Source: Roseiarcus sp963717215 (GTDB taxonomy: Bacteria; Pseudomonadota; Alphaproteobacteria; Rhizobiales; Beijerinckiaceae). Taken from it: a stretch of 64,000 nucleotides of DNA. The translations under genes were made by a program, and so were the position numbers. Below, one piece after another: positions 58,045 through 64,000 of the stretch (position 1 is the stretch's first letter; each line of letters begins with the position of its first letter). Below the pieces are notes generated by a model. The model was not told where the DNA came from, searched no databases, and saw only the letters and a program-made list of their open reading frames with translations. The DNA is taken from positions 806,001 through 870,000 of the forward strand of contig CAVQVS010000006.1 of NCBI GenBank assembly GCA_963717215.1, read 5' to 3'.

Positions 58045-58972
58045 GAGCGGCCCCGCGGCCGGAGCGCCAGGCTGTCCACAACGCATAGGGAACCAGCACG
58101 ACGGCGAGGGCCGCGAGCATCATGATTGCGGCCGCCGCGCCAATCGCGATCTGGCCGCGCTGGAACATGAGATCGTAGACGTAGTTCGCGGGGAAAGTGG
58201 TCGATATGCCCGGGCCGCCGCGGGTCAGCGCGACGACAAGATCGAAGGTCTTGATGGCGAATTGCAGCAGCACGACGATGACCGCGACAAAGATGGGCGC
58301 GATCGAAGGTATGATGACTTTCCGATAGATGCGCGCCGGGCCCGCGCCGTCGATCTGCGCCGCCTTGACGATGTCGGGATCGACGGACCTCAAGCCAGCC
58401 AGCAGGAGGGCCATCGCGAAGCCGGAAGACTGCCAGATGCCGGTCGCGATGATGGCGTAGATCGCGGTGTTGCGGTTCGTCGTCAGGCGGAACGTGAAAT
58501 CGTGCCAGCCGAGACTGCGCACGAAAAACTCAATGCCGGCGTCGGGGCTATAGAGCCAGCTCCATACGGTGCCGGTGACCACGAACGAAACGGCAAGGGG
58601 ATAGAGGAAAATCGTGCGCCATATCGCCTCGCCCCGCACGCGCTGATCGATCGCGATGGCGAGGGCGAGGCCGACTGCAAGTGAGAGGACAACATAGAAG
58701 ACGCTGAAATAGAAAAGATTGCCGTAGGCGATCTTCCAGCGCGCATTGGACCAAAGATCGAAATAGGGTTTCAGGCCGACAAGATTGTAGGTCGGCAGCA
58801 TCGCGCTGTTGGACACGGAAATATAGAGCGTCCACAGCGTGAAGCCGAACACGTAGACGAGGCTCGCAATAGCGCCGGGCGCAATCGCCATCCTCGGAGC
58901 CCAGGCTCCGAGGATCTCGCGAAAGCCTGCTTTTGCCTGAGGGGACTCGTTCGCGCTGAGAGCGTTCGCCAT
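58037..58972 (-). CDS. MalF-type sugar ABC transporter permease
   Basis: A 311-residue inner-membrane permease with six or more helices. The EAA loop is LRSVDPDIVKAAQIDGAGPARIYRKVIIPSIAP near residue 200. An N-terminal cytoplasmic tail of about 25 residues precedes the first helix (MAIAPGAIASLVYVFGFTLWTLYIS). It lies 52 bases behind the binding-protein gene, across a strong stem-loop. Confidence 0.9.
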   Translation of the reverse strand: MANALSANESPQAKAGFREILGAWAPRMAIAPGAIASLVYVFGFTLWTLYISVSNSAMLPTYNLVGLKPYFDLWSNARWKIAYGNLFYFSVFYVVLSLAVGLALAIAIDQRVRGEAIWRTIFLYPLAVSFVVTGTVWSWLYSPDAGIEFFVRSLGWHDFTFRLTTNRNTAIYAIIATGIWQSSGFAMALLLAGLRSVDPDIVKAAQIDGAGPARIYRKVIIPSIAPIFVAVIVVLLQFAIKTFDLVVALTRGGPGISTTFPANYVYDLMFQRGQIAIGAAAAIMMLAALAVVLVPYALWTAWRSGRGAAHG

Positions 58973-58991
58973 GGGCCAACCACACGCAACG

Positions 58992-59014
58992 GTCGCCGGC
59001 AGAGCGCCGGCGAC
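58992..59014 (-). promoter_or_regulatory. GC-rich stem-loop after the locus B binding-protein gene
   Basis: Perfect 9-bp stem GTCGCCGGC/GCCGGCGAC with a 5-base loop in the 52-base gap between the binding-protein stop and the first permease. It has the same position and stem length as the element at 44912-44933 in locus A, and probably raises binding-protein output relative to the permeases. Confidence 0.65.
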
Positions 59015-59024
59015 TGGTGCTTGC

Positions 59025-60287
59025 TTACTTCTGCGCGTCGACGGCGTCCGCCATGGCGTTGGCGGCTTCTTCCGGCGTCATTTTCGGGTTGTTCACAAAG
59101 GAGGTGACGGTGTCAAGGATGGCGCCACGGTATTTCTGCAGGATGGTCATGTTATGGGCCATCGAGCGCACGAGCATGCCGTCGGCGATCGAGGCTTGCA
59201 GGTCCTTCTGCGACTGCTGCTGGCAGGCGTTGAAATCCTTCAGATCGACATCAAGACGCGCGGGGATCGAACCCTTGGCCTGGTTGAACACGGTCTGGAA
59301 CTTCGGCGACATGATGAGATGGGCGAGTAGCTTCTGCCCCGCGACGTAGTCCGGGTCTGTCTGCGTAAAGAAGGCGACGGAATCCGAATTGAGGATGAAG
59401 CCCGGCTTGCCCCAGTCCGTCGGCGCCTGGGCGCATTGGTAGTCGGCCCCTTGCTTCAATCCAGCGGCGGTGAAGATGCCGACCTGCCAGTCGCCCATGA
59501 TCATGAATACGGCCTGCCCCTTGGCGATCATGGCCGTCGCGCTGTCGTAATCGCGGCCGGCGATTCCCGGATCCATGTATTTCGAGACCATCAGTCGGTA
59601 CTGCTCGAACGCCTTGATCATTTCAGGCGAGCGCATCGCGGCGGTGTCGCCTTCGACAAACGCCTTCTTGAACAGGCCCTGGTCCATTCCGTAGACGACC
59701 ACTTCAAACGTCGTCGCGTCGGTCCAGTCCGCGCTGAAATGGGCGATACAGATGAGATGCGCCGCGACTGCCTTGTCGCAGTCGGCGTTGAATTCCGCCC
59801 AGGTCTTGGGCATGCCTTTGATGCCTGCCTGCTCCATGGCTTTGGTCGAACCCCAGAGCCAGTTGATGCGGTGGATATTCATCGGCGCCGCGACCCAGTG
59901 CCCGGTCGGTTTCATCACCGGCAGCAGCTCAGGGGCGACGACCTTGTCCCATCCCTCTTCATTCGCCATCGCGTCGAGATTGGCCATCTTGCCCGTTTCG
60001 TTCCACTCGGCGATCTCCGGGCCCTTGAGCTGCACCGCGGGGGGCGCGTTGCCGGCGACGACGTCGGCGCGCAATTTCGCCAGCGTGTTCGCGGTGTGGC
60101 CGGCGATCGAAGTCTGTTCCCATTTGCCGCCCGCTGCTGTGAACATCTCGCCGAGCTTAGCGATTGCCGCCGCGTCGGAGCCTTCGGACCATTGGCTGAG
60201 CAGGTTCGTCTTGGGCTCGGCAAGCGCGACGGTCGTCGCCGCCACACTAACAAGAAGTCCGGCAAGCGCCGCCTTGATCGTGACCAT
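59025..60287 (-). CDS. Mal/Ugp-type sugar ABC transporter, substrate-binding protein
   Basis: A 420-residue extracellular solute-binding protein, family 1. A signal peptide ends ...VAATTVALA before EPKTNLLSQWSEGSDAAAIAKLGEMF. Typical features are GNAPPAVQLKGPEIAEWNETGKMANLD, APMNIHRINWLWGS, WAEFNADCDKA and GQAVFMIMGDWQVGIF. It is the first gene of the locus B operon and defines its substrate, probably an oligosaccharide, glycoside or polyol. A palindromic operator lies about 120 bases upstream of its start. Confidence 0.9.
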   Translation of the reverse strand: MVTIKAALAGLLVSVAATTVALAEPKTNLLSQWSEGSDAAAIAKLGEMFTAAGGKWEQTSIAGHTANTLAKLRADVVAGNAPPAVQLKGPEIAEWNETGKMANLDAMANEEGWDKVVAPELLPVMKPTGHWVAAPMNIHRINWLWGSTKAMEQAGIKGMPKTWAEFNADCDKAVAAHLICIAHFSADWTDATTFEVVVYGMDQGLFKKAFVEGDTAAMRSPEMIKAFEQYRLMVSKYMDPGIAGRDYDSATAMIAKGQAVFMIMGDWQVGIFTAAGLKQGADYQCAQAPTDWGKPGFILNSDSVAFFTQTDPDYVAGQKLLAHLIMSPKFQTVFNQAKGSIPARLDVDLKDFNACQQQSQKDLQASIADGMLVRSMAHNMTILQKYRGAILDTVTSFVNNPKMTPEEAANAMADAVDAQK

Positions 60288-60399
60288 CGTTTCTCTCCCA
60301 GCTGCGAACCGACGTTTGGTCGGCTCTAGCGATTTCAGTTCAGATTTCTGCTATTTGCGCGCTCGCCGCGCGGGGTCTCGTCATGAGTAAAGCGATTGA

Positions 60400-60452
60400 T
60401 TCGAGGCGTCAAACCTTGAACGGTTTGCATCGAACCTTGTGAGTTCGAGGCG
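60400..60452 (-). promoter_or_regulatory. Candidate operator and promoter of locus B
   Basis: A perfect inverted repeat CAAACC (60410-60415) and GGTTTG (60422-60427) with a 6-base spacer overlaps, on the minus strand, a TTGACG -35-like box. It is flanked by two direct copies of TTCGAGGCG (60400-60408 and 60444-60452). The -10 box is not clear. No regulator gene is part of locus B, so the binder may be encoded elsewhere. Confidence 0.5.
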
Positions 60453-60540
60453 CAGGCCTTGCGCATCAGCAGGACTGGAACGCAGATTCGAGCGCCGATT
60501 GTTCACGCGGGCGTGAAGGGGGACGTGGGGAGGTATGTGC

Positions 60541-60915
60541 ATGTTACGAAGAGCCATGGCGTTGGCGACGCTCATGACAATCGGCGCGAGCGGGGTCTCG
60601 TTTGCCGCGCAGGCGTATCTTGGCGATTGGGCGCGCGCCGACGGCAAGACCCGGATCCATGTCGCCGCCTGCGGCGCCGCGGTCTGCGCACGCAACACGT
60701 GGGTCAAAAGCGGCTTCGGAGAGAAGGTGGGCGATCGCCTGATTCTCAAGGTCAAGCCGGCTGGCGCCGGACACTGGTCGGGCAACGCCTACGATCCGCA
60801 GCGCAAGCAAAACTACGCAATCAACGTCCGGGTCGCGCAAAGGCACATGACGACGCGAGGCTGTGTAATGGCCGGGTTCATGTGTGAAAGCATGGGCTGG
60901 AATCGGATCCATTGA
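60541..60915 (+). CDS. DUF2147-like exported protein
   Basis: A 124-residue protein with a signal peptide (MLRRAMALATLMTIGASGVSFAA). The mature part follows the DUF2147 pattern: YLGDWARADGKTRIHVAACGAAVCARNTWV, then a beta-rich region WSGNAYDPQRKQNYAI and a cysteine-containing end GCVMAGFMCESMGW. It is shorter than most family members. ATG 60541 is preferred over ATG 60535 because GGGGAGG then lies 7 bases away. The family's function is unknown; it is probably periplasmic or lipid-binding. Confidence 0.65.
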   Translation: MLRRAMALATLMTIGASGVSFAAQAYLGDWARADGKTRIHVAACGAAVCARNTWVKSGFGEKVGDRLILKVKPAGAGHWSGNAYDPQRKQNYAINVRVAQRHMTTRGCVMAGFMCESMGWNRIH

Positions 60916-60940
60916 TCGCGCGCAGCGGAGCGCTCGGCGA

Positions 60941-61402
60941 TCAGCGTTGCCAATTCACAAACAACAGCACGCCGGCGGCCGCAAGCGTCGCCATCGCGAC
61001 GAGATAGGCGATCTGAAGTGTGATGTTCTTCCAGAACAGAATGCGCGACATGAGCGCGCATCGAACCGGCAGTTCCTCAACGTCCAGCACCGGATCGGCG
61101 ATGAACCCAAAATCTTCCGGATTCGAACCGCGCCAGATCGGAAACCGCTTTCGTCCCGCGCGTGGAAAGCGCGGATAGACCGAGGCCAGCAAATTGAAGA
61201 AGATGACGATGAACGGCGCGAGCAGCACCGGCACGCTCAAATAATGGGGGTAGTGGTCGCGAAACTGAAGGACCGTCCCCATCATGATGGCGACGAAGAG
61301 AACCGCGATGTTCGCCTTGATGTCGCTCAGGCGAATGGAATCGCCGTAGCCGACGAGCAGATTGCGCAACTGATTTTCGTGATCTTTGGATACTACGGAC
61401 AT
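60941..61402 (-). CDS. Small membrane protein, Pycsar-TM-effector-like (copy 2)
   Basis: A 153-residue protein. A short soluble N-terminus ends LLVGYGDSIRLSDIKAN. Two membrane helices follow (IAVLFVAIMMGTVL and LLAPFIVIFFNLLASVY), then YPRFPRAG, a soluble linker, and a helix pair with MSRILFWKNITLQIAYLVAMATLAAAGVLLFV. The Asp-x-Lys-Ala before helix 1, Pro-Arg after helix 2, and a Lys-containing last amphipathic helix resemble the transmembrane effector domain of Pycsar systems. No cyclase gene is present. ATG 61402 makes its N-terminus match that of the paralog exactly in length; ATG 61417 is also in frame. Confidence 0.6.
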   Translation of the reverse strand: MSVVSKDHENQLRNLLVGYGDSIRLSDIKANIAVLFVAIMMGTVLQFRDHYPHYLSVPVLLAPFIVIFFNLLASVYPRFPRAGRKRFPIWRGSNPEDFGFIADPVLDVEELPVRCALMSRILFWKNITLQIAYLVAMATLAAAGVLLFVNWQR

Positions 61403-61492
61403 GGCGACACCCGCCATGGGAAGCGCGAAGCCGCGACGCTTGTCGAAGCAGCGTCCCGCAGCATTGGATGTTTGCTCATCGAGCGCGCTCGC

Positions 61493-61954
61493 CTAAACGG
61501 ACCAGATGTAGACAAGCAAAAACATGCTCACGACGATGCTTGTCATCGCGACAAAAAAACTGATGCGAATGTAAAGGGTCTTCCACCACAAGAGTTCCGA
61601 GAGAACCGAGCAGCGCAGTTTCAGCTGCTCGAGCTCGTCCTCAGCTTCGACGACATTGGCGAAGTCGCGGACCGTGGCGTTGCGCGAGACGATGAAATGC
61701 TTGCCGCCTCGCTTGGGGTAGCGGGGAATGAGCACCGCCAAGAGGCATATGTAGACGATGAGGAACGGCAGCATCACCAGGGGGATCGGCAGATAGTGAG
61801 GAAATTTTGGATAATTGCCGAGAACCGGCCCCATCATGAAGGCGACAAACAGGATCGCGATGTTGGCCTTAAAGTCGCTTTGACGGATCGCATCGGTATA
61901 GCCGGCGATCAGGCCGCGATAAGGTTGAGCGGGATCGACGACGATCTTGTTCAT
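61493..61954 (-). CDS. Small membrane protein, Pycsar-TM-effector-like (copy 1)
   Basis: A 153-residue paralog of the next gene, 75 bases or more upstream of it on the same strand. It shows the same layout: GLIAGYTDAIRQSDFKAN, helices IAILFVAFMMGPVL and LPFLIVYICLLAVLIPR, linker with RYPKRGGKHFI, and SELLWWKTLYIRISFFVAMTSIVVSMFLLVY. The two share SDxKANIAxLFVAxMMGxVL and PHYL. The linker is acidic here (VVEAEDELEQLKLRC). Function unknown; an abortive-infection-type membrane effector or stress-responsive membrane protein are both possible. Confidence 0.6.
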   Translation of the reverse strand: MNKIVVDPAQPYRGLIAGYTDAIRQSDFKANIAILFVAFMMGPVLGNYPKFPHYLPIPLVMLPFLIVYICLLAVLIPRYPKRGGKHFIVSRNATVRDFANVVEAEDELEQLKLRCSVLSELLWWKTLYIRISFFVAMTSIVVSMFLLVYIWSV

Positions 61955-62108
61955 CCCTCAGCCGGACAGTCCTTAAAGGCAGCCCGGCGGATGCGCTCTG
62001 CGCAATCCCAGGGCTCAAGCCCACCGAGGTCCTTCGAATCGAATTGGCGTGAACTGCGAGGCCCTGTCAAGATCGGTTGAATTCGGCCATCTTTTGGCGC
62101 GAAACCGT

Positions 62109-63466
62109 TTAGGAGCACCGGCGGCGCTGGCGAGCCGCAGGCTTTTTCGTAGCTAGACTTCGCGATCCAACGGCGGCAGCCGGGTCGTCCGAACTTCGCA
62201 TGGCGAGAGCGGCCAGGAGCACCACGACATTCGCCCCCATCACGTAATAGGTCGAGGCTAACGGATCCCCGGTGACGCCGACCAGCCATGTGACGACATA
62301 GGTCGCCGTGCCGCCAAAGATTGTAACGCCGAGCGCATAGGTCAGAGCGAGCCCGGTCGAGCGAATTCCGGGCGGAAAGATCAACGGCATGAGCGCCACT
62401 ACAACGGCGGCGCCAGACGCGTGCAGCACGCTCAGGATCGCAATCGCCAGAACGAGCGTCGTGGCGCTGGGATCGGCGACGAGAAATTTCATCACCGGAA
62501 ACAAGACGATCATCAGCCCTAACCGGGATGCAATCACGATTGGGCGGACGCCCCAGCCATCGGCCAGGGCCCCGCCGACGAGCGCGCCGAGGCACCCGGC
62601 AATCCCGAGCGTCATCGTGCCGAGCATGGCGGACGACGAAGGCAAATGAAGCGTGCGGATCGCATAAGGCGTCATGGTGATAAGAAAATATTGGGTGATC
62701 GTGCCCCCGCTGATGAGCGCGAGACCGAGCAGCAACCCTCGCCAGTTGGAGCGAATGACAGCGGACAGAATCGTGGCCGCGCCGGCTGCGCGCTGTTGCG
62801 AGGGCTTTTCGAGCGTCTCCACGAGCTGGCTGCGAATATAAATGCCGACCGGAGCGATCAAAACGCCAAACGCGAAGGGGATCCGCCAGCCCCAGCTGTT
62901 CAAGCTCGATTGGGACAGCGCCAGCGCAAGCAGCAACCCAATCGAGCCGCCCAGGAGGCTGCTGAGGTTCTGGCTTGCAATCTGCCAGCTCGCAAACAGC
63001 ATCCGCCGGTCAGTCGGCGCGGCCTCGAGCAGAAACATCGTCGCCGGCCCCACCTCGCCGCCGACCGCAAAGCCTTGAAAGAGGCGCGCGGCAATCAGGA
63101 GGATCGGCGCCAGAACGCCAATCGTTGCGTAACCCGGCGTGAACGCGATGATAAAGCTGCCGATGGCCACAGTCCGATCGACAGGGTCATCGCCGGCTTG
63201 CGCCCGGCGCGGTCGCCGTAAGCGCCGATGAGGGCGCCCCCAAGCGGCCGCGCGACGAAGCCGACGCCGAAAGTGGCGGCCGAGGCCAGATCGCTCACCA
63301 GCACATTGTCAGACGGAAAGAACGCCTGGCCGATCATGCCCAGGAACGTGGCGTAGACGGTGAAATCGAAAAATTCGAAACCGTTGCCGAGGACCGCCGC
63401 GAACACGCCCCGGGCTTTGAGCGCTGGCCGGGCAAACGCCGGCGCCGCATCCGCCCCTGCGGTCAA
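62109..63466 (-). CDS. MHS-family MFS transporter, one frameshift
   Basis: About 452 residues of a metabolite:proton symporter (ProP/KgtP/ShiA-type). The N-terminal part has VFAAVLGNGFEFFDFTVYATFLG and GAYGDRAGRKPAMTLSIG (motif A). After a frame change near 63150 come LLIAARLFQGFAVGGEVGPATMFLLEAAPTDRRML, WGWRIPFAFGVLIAPVGIYIRSQLVET and FPPGIRSTGLALTYALGVTIFGG. These blocks are diagnostic of the group. It probably imports a carboxylate or osmolyte. Confidence 0.88.
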
Positions 63467-63571
63467 GCGTCTCTCCTCAGGTCCCGTCGCGGCAGCGTCT
63501 CAGGACCGACGGTCTCTTGTCAACGGAATGCGCGCGGGCGGCCGATGAGAAGGAGCAGCGCGAATCAGGGG

Positions 63572-63817
63572 TCAGAAGCCGTAGAATTCCCGCCGCAGCG
63601 CGTCCTCATAGAGGCGCTTCCGATAGTCGGCTTCCTTGTGCAGCTTGTGCTCGCGGAAATGGGCGGCCTCCCATTTGTCGAGCTCCGCGACATTGTGATT
63701 GCCGGAGGCCAGTGCCTCCTCCACGCGGACCGCCGCGACCCAATTTTCCACCGCCGCCTTATAGGCCGCCTGCAATTGGTCCAGTTCCTGCTGAAGTTCC
63801 GGTGAAATATCCGCCAT
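63572..63817 (-). CDS. Conserved small hypothetical protein
   Basis: An 81-residue, highly charged and probably all-helical protein (ELQQELDQLQAAYKAAVENWVAAVRVEEALAS, then KWEAAHFREHKLHKEADYRKRLYEDALRREFYGF). No signal peptide, membrane segment or recognised domain. The helical heptad pattern suggests a coiled coil. The start codon is preceded by a GGGGAAAC-like site. Function unknown. Confidence 0.6.
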   Translation of the reverse strand: MADISPELQQELDQLQAAYKAAVENWVAAVRVEEALASGNHNVAELDKWEAAHFREHKLHKEADYRKRLYEDALRREFYGF

Positions 63818-64000
63818 GTGTTTCCCCTGCCCGCCTTCGCTTATCCTCGCTTTGTGAAGGAAACGCGACAGCGAAGCGTTCCGCGATTCAAGCGGGTATG
63901 GCGGCCAGGCAGTGTCGAAGCCTGCGTCCAGTCACCATAGCATCGTCCAAGGGAGCGCGCTGGCTTCGGGCGAGTCGGCGGAAGGCTGGCAATCCAGAAG

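Overview
The window is high-GC, gene-dense chromosomal DNA of an alphaproteobacterium. The trehalose block (otsB, GH15, otsA), the mix of UgpC-type and Rbs-type sugar transporters, OpgC, and frequent ATGA gene overlaps fit a soil or plant-associated Hyphomicrobiales (Rhizobiales) member. The genus cannot be fixed from sequence alone. No rRNA, tRNA, CRISPR array or intact insertion sequence was seen. About 29 frameshifts fall inside otherwise well-conserved genes, including rimO, uppP and ppx. Those examined closely are single-base indels. They look more like uncorrected sequence errors than decay, so such genes are given at full extent and marked.

Layout. 1-4.7 kb: GST-family tail, recG, an OpgC acyltransferase and an overlapping secreted SGNH hydrolase. 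4.8-10 kb: aldo/keto reductase, then the trehalose block otsB, GH15, otsA on the minus strand. 10.1-17.9 kb: a small conserved hypothetical, a fused indolepyruvate ferredoxin oxidoreductase, two SDRs, a glutathionyl-hydroquinone-reductase-type GST, and rimO. 18-23 kb: DHA2 exporter, M24 peptidase, DapA-like aldolase, and a MarR regulator with DUF1398 and VOC genes behind a palindromic operator. 23.2-30.1 kb, minus strand: MFS importer, Clp-like periplasmic protein, EcsC protein, uppP, DsbA-type thioredoxin, dnaB. 30.1-32.4 kb: an AT-richer, gene-poor island with two small divergent genes, a beta/gamma-crystallin protein and a secreted ten-cysteine peptide. 32.4-35.9 kb: nitronate monooxygenase, rlmJ, ppx.

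36-60.3 kb is one very large carbohydrate catabolic locus. Locus A is divergent around 41.4-41.57 kb. Leftward lie an SDR, a mannitol-dehydrogenase-type enzyme, an RpiR regulator and two Gfo/Idh dehydrogenases. Rightward lie a TIM-barrel isomerase, a third Gfo/Idh and an Rbs-type ABC importer. Two inverted copies of an 18-bp promoter/operator element sit between the arms. Locus B (60.3 to 48.5 kb, minus) is an 11-gene operon, many of its genes overlapping: a Mal/Ugp-type ABC importer, three SDRs, a TIM-barrel isomerase, an aminoglycoside-phosphotransferase-fold kinase, a divergent enolase paralog and a carboxylesterase. Together they read as uptake, oxidation/isomerisation, phosphorylation and dehydration of an unidentified sugar or sugar derivative.

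60.5-64 kb: a DUF2147-like secreted protein, a tandem pair of small membrane proteins resembling the Pycsar transmembrane effector domain, an MHS-family transporter and a small conserved hypothetical. The strongest candidates for undescribed biology are the locus B pathway with its altered enolase, the cysteine-rich peptide with its crystallin neighbour, and the orphan tandem membrane pair.
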